This document shows, in pieces, positions 7,721 through 14,132 of a stretch of 14,132 nucleotides of DNA. The stretch comes from an uncultured Eubacteriales bacterium. GTDB lineage: Bacteria > Bacillota > Clostridia > Christensenellales > Aristaeellaceae. The DNA is taken from contig USCR01000053.1 in assembly GCA_900553295.1 (NCBI GenBank), forward strand, positions 1 to 14,132, in the 5' to 3' direction. Position 1 is the first letter of the stretch. The number at the start of each line of letters is the position of its first letter. The translations under genes and the position numbers were made by a program. Below the pieces are notes generated by a model. The model worked only from the letters and a program-made list of their open reading frames with translations. It did not search any database and was not told the origin of the DNA.

Positions 7721-7745
7721 GCCGGCGTGCCGCTCAGCCTTCTCT

Positions 7746-8306
7746 TTAGCGTTTGTCAAAAAGAACTGCCAGCCGCTCTCCAATCAGCGGCAGGGTAAAA
7801 CGTATGCCCGCATAGGCTGCCAGCATCAGGCGCACACGCACCACCACACACACCACAAGCAGCGCAATGTATAGCAACCAGCACAGAATCGTAATCAGGA
7901 AACCCAGGAACGGGATAGCGCCCAGCAGCCCGCCAATAAACACCAGCGCCGCCGCCCCCAGAATGTGCACCGCCGCCAAACCCAACGACTGCACCGAGAA
8001 GTGATGAATTGCCCTGCTCCGCTTGTCGGCAAAGGCGAAGAACAGTGCCAGCAAGCTGCAAAAGGCTGCCAGAGTACATGTGAGCTTCACGGTACCGTTG
8101 GTGGCAATCACCTCCGGCTCCTCCACAGGCGTCTCATCATCATAGGGTTCCTGGGGCACTTCCTCGTAAGGATACTCCGCATAGGGATCATCCATCTGAT
8201 CCATGGGCCTGGCCTCATAAATGGGCTGCTGTTCCCACGCCTGATCCTGCTGGGGACCATAGGCGGGGCGTCCATACCGCCCCTGTCCATCATTGCGACG
8301 CTGCAT
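7746..8306 (-). CDS. Small membrane protein with DUF4870/Tic20-like C-terminal domain
   Basis: Function unknown. The 186-residue protein has two parts. Residues 1-70 are polar, acidic and rich in Tyr, Pro, Gln and Asp/Glu, and are probably disordered and cytoplasmic. Residues 73-186 hold three hydrophobic segments (about 73-93, 105-128, 131-157). Features recalling the DUF4870 family are the KRSRAIHHFSVQSLGLA stretch after the first helix and the closing AYAGIRFTLPLIGERLA, which resembles the family's A..G....LP.IG..A ending. No signal peptide or catalytic motif is seen. The start is firm: GAGGAGG lies 6 bases upstream of the ATG. It sits 13 bases after ddl and 43 before dxs, clearly within the operon, so a role linked to the envelope is plausible by context only. 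Assignment rests on pattern recall rather than a profile search. Confidence 0.8.
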   Translation of the reverse strand: MQRRNDGQGRYGRPAYGPQQDQAWEQQPIYEARPMDQMDDPYAEYPYEEVPQEPYDDETPVEEPEVIATNGTVKLTCTLAAFCSLLALFFAFADKRSRAIHHFSVQSLGLAAVHILGAAALVFIGGLLGAIPFLGFLITILCWLLYIALLVVCVVVRVRLMLAAYAGIRFTLPLIGERLAVLFDKR

Positions 8307-8319
8307 AAAACGCCTCCTC

Positions 8320-9540
8320 TCAGGTCATTTTACTGCCTTTGGCGCCCTTGGCGCCTTTGCTCCCGCCCGCATAGTTCTTCAATATGTCGGAGGTATAGGC
8401 ATAGTTGCGGCTGTTCTTCTCCTCGTGGGCACGGCGGGCATAGGTAACCATGCGGTCAATCAGCTCCGGATACTTCACGCCCTTGGCTTCCCACAGATAG
8501 AAGGCCAGGGAACCGGGAATGGTGTTGATCTCGGTAATGAACACCTTTTCCGTGGCCTTATCAAACATATAGTCGATGCGCACCACGCCCTTGCAATCCA
8601 GCATACGGAAAATCTGACGGGACATCTCCTGAATCTCCCCGGTCAATTCCTCGCCAATCTGTGCGGGCAGCACACGGCTCAGGGACGCCATGCCCTTCGA
8701 TGCGCCGGCGCCCTGCAGGTACTTGTCCTTGAAGTCCAGCATGTTGTCCCCCTCCGGGCGCAGGGGCATTTCAATGGGCGAAGCCTCCACCTCGTCATCC
8801 CAGCCCAGCACCGAGCAGTTCAGCTCCATGGGACGGTCCAGGCCCTTCTCCACCAGCACCCGGCGATCGTATTCAAAGGCCAGGCTCAGGGAATCCATCA
8901 GTTCCTCACGGTTATCCGCGCGGCTCACCCCGATGGAGGAGCCCAGATTGGCCGGCTTCACAAATACCGGATAGCCCAGTTCCTTCTCCACCTGATCCGC
9001 CACGCTCTGCCCATCCTTTTCAAAGGCGGAGCGCTGGAACCAGCACCCCGGCAGCACGGGCAATCCCGCCCCGCGGAAGAATTGCTTCATGATGATTTTG
9101 TCCATGCCCACGGCGCTGCCCACCACGCCGGTGGAGGTATAGGGCAGGTTTGCCATTTCCAGCAGCCCCTGCAGCGCGCCATCCTCGCCATGCAGGCCGT
9201 GCAGCACCAGGAAACATACGTCCAGCCGGGCAACGACCTCCAGCTTTGCCGGGGTAAACAGCCCCTTGCCAGGCCGGTAGGCCAGCAGCGCTCCCGAGCC
9301 GCTGGTAAGATCCAGATTGACGTTTTCCACGCCCTTTGCATCGGCATGGAAGGGCGCAAAGGTACGCAGCTCCCGCAGCGCCGGGCCCGTATACCAGGCA
9401 CCATCCTGGTCGATGTAAACCGGGACCACATCATACTTCTCTGTATCCACGTGATTCATCATCTGTAGCGCGCTTATGATGGAGACTTCTCTTTCGCAAC
9501 TTCTGCTACCGAAAAAAACACCCAGCTGCAGCTTGCTCAT
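8320..9540 (-). CDS. ddl: D-alanine--D-alanine ligase
   Basis: ATP-grasp enzyme that joins two D-alanines to form the dipeptide later added by MurF to the peptidoglycan precursor; cytoplasmic. The 406-residue protein shows, in order, FGSRSCEREVSIISA (10-24), HGLHGEDGALQGLLE (114-128), GMDK (145-148), the ATP-binding KPANLGSSIGVS (195-206), the omega-loop pair Lys273-Tyr274 and the metal-binding EINTIPGS (337-344). The tyrosine at the omega loop argues for D-Ala-D-Ala rather than D-Ala-D-Lac synthesis. The protein ends in a Gly/Ser/Ala/Lys tail (about 392-406) beyond the catalytic fold. The ATG at 9540 is chosen because AAGGAGG lies 11 bases upstream and the family sequence starts there; an in-frame upstream codon at 9594 would overlap murF. 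murF ends 16 bases upstream; the DUF4870-like gene follows after 13 bases. Confidence 0.97.
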   Translation of the reverse strand: MSKLQLGVFFGSRSCEREVSIISALQMMNHVDTEKYDVVPVYIDQDGAWYTGPALRELRTFAPFHADAKGVENVNLDLTSGSGALLAYRPGKGLFTPAKLEVVARLDVCFLVLHGLHGEDGALQGLLEMANLPYTSTGVVGSAVGMDKIIMKQFFRGAGLPVLPGCWFQRSAFEKDGQSVADQVEKELGYPVFVKPANLGSSIGVSRADNREELMDSLSLAFEYDRRVLVEKGLDRPMELNCSVLGWDDEVEASPIEMPLRPEGDNMLDFKDKYLQGAGASKGMASLSRVLPAQIGEELTGEIQEMSRQIFRMLDCKGVVRIDYMFDKATEKVFITEINTIPGSLAFYLWEAKGVKYPELIDRMVTYARRAHEEKNSRNYAYTSDILKNYAGGSKGAKGAKGSKMT

Positions 9541-9551
9541 GGGAATCTTCC

Positions 9552-9558
9552 CCTCCTT
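9552..9558 (-). promoter_or_regulatory. ddl ribosome binding site overlapping the murF stop codon
   Basis: The minus strand reads AAGGAGG, whose first two bases are part of the murF TAA (9557-9559). The spacing to the ddl ATG at 9540 is 11 bases. This arrangement fits coupled translation and confirms the start at 9540. Confidence 0.65.
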
Positions 9559-11164
9559 ATTCCTCGCTATAATTGTCCGGCAAGTCATTTTCAAAAAGCA
9601 CCACGTCCCCGGGCAGGCCTAAGGCGCCCAGCTTTTCGGTGGCTTCCCGCAGGCTGCCCACCGGATAAATCTTCTCCTCGGGAAAGCCCGCCGCCACCAG
9701 CCCCTCCGCGATGGGCCGGGTGTGCTTTTTTCCCACCAGGATGGCCAGATCTGTTTTATCCGCCATAAAGCGGCCCAGCTCCCGGTTGAACTCCGCTTCC
9801 TGCGTGCCCAGCTCCACCATGCCGGGCGTCACAATAATGCGCCGCCCCGGGAAATCCTTGAGCACGTTCAGCGCGGCCTCGGCGCCCCGGGGGTTGCTGT
9901 TGAAGGCATCATCGATAACCGTGGTTCCTCCCGCGCTGGGAATCAGCTGCAAGCGGTGCTCCACCGGCTCCAGCTTGCCAATTCCCCGGGCCACCTGCGC
10001 CAGGGTCATGTGCAGCTCCAGGCAGACGCTGGCAGCCAGCAGGATATTCTGGATGTTGTGCGCCCCCAGCAGGCGGGTCTGGCACACTACGGAATCTTTC
10101 CCCGCATGCAGGACAAAGCGGCTCCCCTGGGGAGACACCGTTACCTTCTCCGCCCATACGTCCGCTGTGGGATCATTCATGGCAACCCTGCGCTTGGGCT
10201 TGGCCGTGCGAGCGTACAGCTCCGCGCAGATGCCCCCGTCCTCCGGGAAAAAGCAGCAGCCGTCCTGGGGGATGGCTTCCATAAGCTCATACTTGGTCTG
10301 CTTGATGCGCTCCAGCGTCTTGAAGGTATCCAAATGCTGGGGGCCCACGGAGGTCAGCACCCCCAGGGTGGGATGCACCAGGCGGCACATCTCCCGGATG
10401 TCGCCCACATGGCGCGCGCCCATCTCCGCCACAAACACCTGATGCGCAGGCCGCAGCTTTTCCCGGATAATCCGGGTGACGCCCATGGGGGTATTAAAGC
10501 TCGCGGGCGTCACAAGCGTTTGGTATTTTTCCTGAAGTAGCGTGCCCAGGATGAACTTCACCGATGTCTTGCCATAGCTGCCCGTAATGCCGATTTTAAT
10601 CAGATCCGGCCGTTCGCGCAGCTTGTGCTGGGCATCCCGGAAATACATCTCGCTGATCAGTTTTTCCACGGGCCAGGCCGCCAAGCCCGCCAACGCGGTC
10701 CACAGTGGCAGAAAAGGTGGAAACAGGCACAGCGCATAGGCCCAGCCGGTACTGTCCAGGGCCAGGCAAAGCAGCGCATAGACCACAGCCATCATGCCGT
10801 ACAGCCGCTTTACCCGCGGCGTAAGCACCAGGGGCTTTTTCGCCTGCTTATCCTGGTAGAGCCGGGCGCACCAGCCGCCTCCCAGCACCATCAGCGCCAG
10901 CACCGCCAGCGCCAGAAAGAGCTGCACACCCTCGGATGCATGCATATCCAGGGTCCGGTGCGCCGCCAGCAGCGCCACGGACAGCACGGTCATCATCAGT
11001 CCCGGCGCCACGCTGCGCCGCCAGGCGCGCAGTATACTGCGGCGATAGCCGGGAAACTGGTAGCTTTCCAGCTGAAACAGATGAATCAAGCTCCTGGAGG
11101 CCAGCGTGCAGCCTCCGGCCACGCCCAAGGCCAGCAGCACCCGCGCAAAGATGGCAATGGTCAT
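9557..11164 (-). CDS. murF: MurF-type UDP-MurNAc-tripeptide--D-Ala-D-Ala ligase with N-terminal membrane domain
   Basis: Predicted to add D-Ala-D-Ala to UDP-MurNAc-tripeptide using ATP, the last cytoplasmic step of precursor synthesis. The 535-residue protein is longer than a standard MurF (about 450-460) because of a hydrophobic N-terminus with about five membrane segments (roughly 3-25, 54-68, 79-101, 119-137, 139-164). The Mur ligase core begins near 185. Its motifs are the P-loop GITGSYGKTSVK (192-203), FNTPMGV (223-229), EMGARHVGDI (247-256), LLGAHNIQN (365-373) and DDAFNSNP (418-425), with VLFENDLPDNY near the end. The start has GGAGGAG six bases upstream, inside the end of the hydrolase gene, and the two genes are only 3 bases apart. 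Position directly before ddl supports MurF over other Mur ligases. A membrane-tethered paralogue with a different acceptor remains possible; another murF elsewhere in the genome would raise that chance. Confidence 0.85.
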   Translation of the reverse strand: MTIAIFARVLLALGVAGGCTLASRSLIHLFQLESYQFPGYRRSILRAWRRSVAPGLMMTVLSVALLAAHRTLDMHASEGVQLFLALAVLALMVLGGGWCARLYQDKQAKKPLVLTPRVKRLYGMMAVVYALLCLALDSTGWAYALCLFPPFLPLWTALAGLAAWPVEKLISEMYFRDAQHKLRERPDLIKIGITGSYGKTSVKFILGTLLQEKYQTLVTPASFNTPMGVTRIIREKLRPAHQVFVAEMGARHVGDIREMCRLVHPTLGVLTSVGPQHLDTFKTLERIKQTKYELMEAIPQDGCCFFPEDGGICAELYARTAKPKRRVAMNDPTADVWAEKVTVSPQGSRFVLHAGKDSVVCQTRLLGAHNIQNILLAASVCLELHMTLAQVARGIGKLEPVEHRLQLIPSAGGTTVIDDAFNSNPRGAEAALNVLKDFPGRRIIVTPGMVELGTQEAEFNRELGRFMADKTDLAILVGKKHTRPIAEGLVAAGFPEEKIYPVGSLREATEKLGALGLPGDVVLFENDLPDNYSEE

Positions 11165-11167
11165 GCG

Positions 11168-11947
11168 TTACTCCTCCAATAAAAACTTGCGAACAATGGC
11201 ATTGAACCGGGCCGGCTGCTCCGCATAAGCGAAGTGGCTGCCTCCCTCCAGGGGAATCAGCGCCGCATCGGGGATGCTGCGTTCCATCTCCCGGCCCATC
11301 CACAGGGGTGTCTCCGTATCTTCGGTGCCCCACAGCAGCAGTGTTGGCTGCTGAATACGCGGCAAATAGGGGGTAAGATCCTGGGAGATTACCTTCACAA
11401 AGGTCTGCCGCATTTCCGCATCCAGTGCATTATAGTCCCTGGAGCCGAATTTCTTGCGAAGGCTTTCCTCCGCACGCTCCGGCAGCGTACCAAAAATTTT
11501 CCATTTCTTGGCGCCCTCGCAAAGCCCTTTGAGCTTACGATAGGTTTCCGAGCGTTTACGGGCTGCTTCCGTGGGCTTGGGACGAATGCCTGCCGCCCCC
11601 GTTAGCACAAGGCGGGTAAACATCTCCGGATGCTCCGCCGCCAGCAGGATGGTCACCCGTCCTCCAAAGGAATGGGCCACCACGCCGCAGGGCAGAAAGT
11701 TCAGCCGGAGCAGTAGCTCCCGCAGGCATGCCGCAAACTCCGGTACGCCCCAGGGTTGCGGAGGCCGGCCGCTTTTCCCATGGGCAGGGAAGTCCACGGT
11801 CAATACCCGGGCGTCCCCGATGAGCACCCTGGCCACCGGCGCCATCAGCGATCCATCGCAGCCCCACCCGTGGAGCAGCACGATGCGTTTTTCTCCGTTT
11901 CCCGCCAGTTCGTAGTGCAGGCGCACACCGTTCACTTCCGCTTCCAT
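11168..11947 (-). CDS. Alpha/beta hydrolase
   Basis: A 259-residue single-domain alpha/beta hydrolase; substrate unknown. The oxyanion-hole motif HGWG is at 26-29, the nucleophile serine in AHSFGG (Ser93), the acid in WGTEDTETP (about Asp210) and the histidine in GGSHFAY (His238), so the triad is complete. A helical cap lies at about 120-190, rich in Lys and Arg. No signal peptide is seen, so it should be cytoplasmic. The ATG at 11947 is preferred to a TTG at 11974 because GGAGG lies 7 bases upstream and the fold begins there. It is the first gene after the promoter at 11986-12014 and ends only 3 bases before murF, so it belongs to the wall-precursor operon. Esterase, lipase-like or C-C hydrolase activity are all possible, and the general name is the limit of what can be supported. 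Confidence 0.88.
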   Translation of the reverse strand: MEAEVNGVRLHYELAGNGEKRIVLLHGWGCDGSLMAPVARVLIGDARVLTVDFPAHGKSGRPPQPWGVPEFAACLRELLLRLNFLPCGVVAHSFGGRVTILLAAEHPEMFTRLVLTGAAGIRPKPTEAARKRSETYRKLKGLCEGAKKWKIFGTLPERAEESLRKKFGSRDYNALDAEMRQTFVKVISQDLTPYLPRIQQPTLLLWGTEDTETPLWMGREMERSIPDAALIPLEGGSHFAYAEQPARFNAIVRKFLLEE

Positions 11948-11985
11948 GCCCTCACCTCCGCCAATGAAAAACAATCCGGCTTTTT

Positions 11986-12014
11986 ATTGTACCCCATTTC
12001 TATGAAAAAGAAAA
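11986..12014 (-). promoter_or_regulatory. Promoter of the hydrolase-murF-ddl-DUF4870-dxs-tlyA unit
   Basis: The minus strand has TACAAT (11991-11986), five of six matches to the -10 consensus. TTTTCT lies 17 bases upstream (12014-12009) as a weak -35. The predicted start of transcription is near 11979, giving a leader of about 32 bases with GGAGG before the ATG at 11947. The -35 lies inside the T-rich tail of the upstream terminator. It is the only AT-rich promoter-like site seen before this run of genes. Confidence 0.5.
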
Positions 12015-12101
12015 GAGGGGAAGCACGCCCCGGGGAAATGCGCCGCGGGGCGCCGCCAACGACAAACGGCCTTACATCCGGCAGGACCCGGCGTAAGGCC
12101 G
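12003..12101 (-). terminator. Tandem hairpins and T-rich stretch after the ATP-grasp gene
   Basis: Reading the minus strand after the stop at 12132, the first hairpin pairs CGGCCTTAC (12101-12093) with GTAAGGCCG (12075-12067). An inner CCGG/CCGG stem closes on a 6-base loop, and TTTGTCGTT follows. A second GC-rich hairpin (CGCCCCG at 12052-12046 with CGGGGCG at 12032-12026) is followed by a T-rich run (12014-12005, interrupted by one C). A smaller alternative stem, GGGG/CCCC, sits directly against that run. Together they look like an intrinsic terminator separating the ychF/ATP-grasp unit from the hydrolase operon. Confidence 0.6.
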
Positions 12102-12131
12102 CTTGGGCATACAGCAGTTTCGCTGCCGGTT

Positions 12132-13142
12132 TTACAGGTCGATGAACTTGCGGAATTCCGGCAGAATCCCAATGCCGTCCGGATAGTGGGCAGCAAACTG
12201 GGGAATGGCGTGGCTGGGGAAGGAGTTCCCCTCGATAAAGGTGGGGCCGTCCGGGGTAATGGCTACATCCCAGGCCACAAAGCGCATCTGCGGCACCTTC
12301 TTGGCTGCCTCCAGGCACATGGCCTTGGCTTCCTCCCAGTAGGGAATGGTGAAGCCCACAATGGGCGTTCCAGTCATGGGATGCTTGGTAAAGGTATTTC
12401 CCTGCTTGTCCGCACCCACGGTCAGCAATTTGCCGCTCTCCAGGTCAATGCGCGCCGCCATGCCGCCGCAGTCCACGTTATCCATCACCTTGCCATTGCC
12501 AATGCGCAAAAAGGCATACACAATTCCCTGCTTTTTATCCCCCAGCAGCGTGGCAATACGGCAGGTGTTCACCGACGTGGGGCACAGACTGGCCATGTCC
12601 GGGTGCTGCACCACAATTTCCTCCAGAATGCCAATGCCCTTTTCCAGCAGCAGCGCTTTGAAGGCCGCAGGTCCCTTGGCCCAATCCTCCTGGGTAAATT
12701 TCAGGATGCCCTGACCGCTGGAGCCTTCCAGCGGCTTACCAATGAGCTGCGTCTGCCCGGCGGTGATGTCCTCCAAGGCCGCAAGCTCCGTGTCCGGGGT
12801 AATCAGCAGCCATTTTCGAGGAATGTATTCCCGGAACAGGGCGTTGAACTGCGTCTTGTCATCAAAGAAATGCCAATACGCCTTGTCGTTCATGCGGCGC
12901 ACAATGCTGTTGGAGATGCCTCGCGTAATCACCGTTGCCCGCTGGGCATCGTTGAGGCGGTACATCTGCGCAATCTTGTAGTCGATATAACCCGCGTTGT
13001 ATTTGATCGCGCAGCGAAGCATATCCGCCATCAGCCACAGGCGGCTTTTACCGCTGCGCTCCTTGAGCAGGCCGGTGGTTTTCCACATGGCCTTCCAGTC
13101 CATCTTCACCAGCCGCTTGAAAAAATAGCTCAACCTGCCCAT
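12132..13142 (-). CDS. Sugar-transfer-associated ATP-grasp domain protein
   Basis: A 336-residue protein resembling the family of ATP-grasp proteins found near sugar-transfer and polysaccharide genes; the reaction and substrate are unknown. Residues 1-60 are basic and helical. The ATP-grasp part runs from about 85. It has LIGKPLEGSSGQGI (133-146; putative ATP-binding lysine and glycine-rich loop), LEEIVVQHP (173-181), NTCRIATLL (192-200), the characteristic DNVDCGGMAARID (221-233), HPMTGTPIVGFTIPYWEE (254-271) and the metal-binding end WDVAITPDGPTFIEGN (291-306). There is no signal peptide or membrane segment. The start is firm, with GGAGGAGG nine bases before the ATG. It lies 23 bases after ychF and is followed by a terminator, so it is the last gene of its unit. 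No glycosyltransferase is adjacent, which is unusual for the family's name-giving context. Confidence 0.82.
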   Translation of the reverse strand: MGRLSYFFKRLVKMDWKAMWKTTGLLKERSGKSRLWLMADMLRCAIKYNAGYIDYKIAQMYRLNDAQRATVITRGISNSIVRRMNDKAYWHFFDDKTQFNALFREYIPRKWLLITPDTELAALEDITAGQTQLIGKPLEGSSGQGILKFTQEDWAKGPAAFKALLLEKGIGILEEIVVQHPDMASLCPTSVNTCRIATLLGDKKQGIVYAFLRIGNGKVMDNVDCGGMAARIDLESGKLLTVGADKQGNTFTKHPMTGTPIVGFTIPYWEEAKAMCLEAAKKVPQMRFVAWDVAITPDGPTFIEGNSFPSHAIPQFAAHYPDGIGILPEFRKFIDL

Positions 13143-13165
13143 GGTGGAGCGCCTCCTCCGGTTGC

Positions 13166-14132
13166 TTATACATTGAAACGGAACAGGGTTACGTCACCGT
13201 CTTTCATGACGTAATCCTTGCCTTCGCTGCGCACCAGGCCCTTTTCCCGGCAGGCAGCCATGGAGCCCAGCTCCTTGAGCGTCTCAAAGGGCACAATCTC
13301 CGCACGGATAAAGCCCTTTTCAAAGTCGGTATGAATCTTCCCGGCCGCCTGGGGCGCCTTGGTGCCCTCCCGGATGGTCCAAGCACGGCACTCGTCCTCG
13401 CCGGCGGTAAGGAAGGAAATCAGCCCCAGAAGACGGTAGCAGGCAGTAATCAGCCGGTCCAGACCACTTTGGCCAATGCCCAGCTCCGCAAGGAATTCCG
13501 CCTTTTCCTCCGGCTCCATCTGGGCAATTTCCTCCTCAATGGCCGCGGAGATCACCAGCATTTCCGCATGCTCTGCCTGGGCAATGGCCTGCACCCGGTC
13601 CAGGCCGGGAATCTGGTCGATATCCTTCCCCAAATCGTCCTCGGCAATGTTTGCGGCGTAAATCACGGGTTTGGTGGTCAGCAGGAACCAGCTGTCCACG
13701 ATCTCCCGTTCCTCCTCATCGTAGGGATAGGTGCGGGCGGGCTTGCCGGACTCCAGGTGGGCATAGAGCTTTTCCGCCAGAGCGGCTTCCACCGCGCTCT
13801 TCTTGTCACCCCCGCGCATGTTCTTCACGGCCTTGTCCCGGCGGCGGCTTACCGTCTCCATGTCCGCGAAAATCAGCTCCAGGTTGATGGTCTCGATGTC
13901 CCGGGCCGGATCGATGGAACCGTCCACATGGATGATGTTTTCATCCTCAAAGCAGCGCACCACATGCACGATTGCATCCACTTCGCGGATGTGGGAAAGG
14001 AACTTGTTGCCGAGGCCTTCGCCTTTATAGGCGCCGCGCACCAGGCCCGCGATATCCACGAATTCAATGGTAGTGGGCGTAAGTTTTTCAGGGTTATGCA
14101 TTTTTGCAAGCACGTTTAAGCGCTCATCCGGC
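13166..14132 (-). CDS. ychF: Redox-regulated ATPase YchF (partial, 5' end outside the window)
   Basis: Universally conserved Obg-family P-loop ATPase that associates with ribosomes and is linked to stress and redox responses. The frame stays open to the right edge; a GTG at 14113 is internal, since [11 protein letters not shown] before and across it already matches the family. About 46 N-terminal residues, including the Walker A loop, are missing. Visible parts are the switch region [22 protein letters not shown], the [15 protein letters not shown] segment, and a helical hairpin insertion with basic residues. The base-specificity motif is NIAE (in YAANIAEDD), the NxxE form typical of ATP-preferring YchF instead of the GTPase NKxD. 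The C-terminal TGS domain is complete ([20 protein letters not shown], then [12 protein letters not shown] and the terminal FRFNV). It ends in TAA at 13166, 23 bases before the ATP-grasp gene. Confidence 0.96.
   Translation of the reverse strand, partial: PDERLNVLAKMHNPEKLTPTTIEFVDIAGLVRGAYKGEGLGNKFLSHIREVDAIVHVVRCFEDENIIHVDGSIDPARDIETINLELIFADMETVSRRRDKAVKNMRGGDKKSAVEAALAEKLYAHLESGKPARTYPYDEEEREIVDSWFLLTTKPVIYAANIAEDDLGKDIDQIPGLDRVQAIAQAEHAEMLVISAAIEEEIAQMEPEEKAEFLAELGIGQSGLDRLITACYRLLGLISFLTAGEDECRAWTIREGTKAPQAAGKIHTDFEKGFIRAEIVPFETLKELGSMAACREKGLVRSEGKDYVMKDGDVTLFRFNV

Noticed and set aside
7703..7745. Thiamine-pyrophosphate riboswitch or other leader upstream of dxs
   Set aside because: The gap is only 43 bases, and the upstream coding sequence shows no conserved riboswitch elements.
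7703..7783. N-terminal extension of dxs from a TTG at 7783
   Set aside because: No ribosome binding site, overlap with the preceding gene, and no family similarity before the GTG at 7702.
8293..9468. Long open frame on the plus strand opposite ddl (about 390 codons), with similar ones opposite dxs/tlyA, recN/argR, the GH35 gene and the ATP-grasp gene
   Set aside because: The minus-strand genes have clear family motifs and ribosome binding sites. The plus-strand translations are rich in His, Arg, Ala and Pro without any recognisable motif, the usual antisense shadow in GC-rich DNA.
1..14132. Defence island, prophage, insertion sequence, CRISPR array or toxin-antitoxin system
   Set aside because: Every gene has a housekeeping or metabolic family resemblance, gene spacing is tight and on one strand, and no regularly spaced repeats, transposase or integrase motifs were seen.

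Overview
The window reads as a chromosomal housekeeping segment from a Gram-positive anaerobe of the Firmicutes/Clostridia. This is inferred from the order dxs-tlyA-nadK-argR-recN, which is a classic Firmicutes cluster, from the strong GGAGG-type ribosome binding sites in front of nearly every gene, from the GC-rich coding sequence, and from family-level resemblance of the proteins. A GH35 beta-galactosidase at the end fits a gut or other carbohydrate-using commensal (a Christensenellales- or Oscillospirales-like lineage is possible), but the sequence alone does not fix the genus.

All twelve genes lie on the minus strand, so transcription runs from the right edge to the left. At the right edge is the 3' part of ychF (13166-14132, 5' end outside the window), followed 23 bases later by a sugar-transfer-associated ATP-grasp protein (12132-13142). 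Two hairpins and a T-rich stretch (12003-12101) probably end this unit.

A second unit starts at a TACAAT promoter (11986-12014). It carries an alpha/beta hydrolase, a membrane-anchored MurF-type ligase, D-Ala-D-Ala ligase (ddl), a small DUF4870-like membrane protein, dxs (isoprenoid precursor synthesis) and tlyA (rRNA methyltransferase). Gaps are 3 to 43 bases, or a short overlap, so it looks like one operon of about 7 kb. It combines the D-Ala-D-Ala peptide tip of peptidoglycan (ddl, murF) with precursors of the undecaprenyl carrier (dxs). The nusB-xseA-xseB-ispA block that often precedes dxs in Firmicutes is absent.

A third unit starts in the 59-base gap between tlyA and nadK. It has an extended -10 promoter overlapped by a palindrome that fits the arginine-repressor operator pattern (4994-5007). 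It reads nadK, argR and recN, so argR is probably autoregulated and takes nadK and recN with it. The GH35 gene follows recN after 57 bases and may be read from the same transcript. Palindromes at 1-97 close the left edge.

I found no tRNA or rRNA genes, CRISPR array, insertion sequence, prophage or toxin-antitoxin pair, and I see no clearly new multi-gene system. The points most worth checking are the ARG-box/promoter overlap in front of nadK-argR-recN, the membrane-domain MurF, the lone ATP-grasp protein and the DUF4870 protein embedded in the wall/isoprenoid operon.
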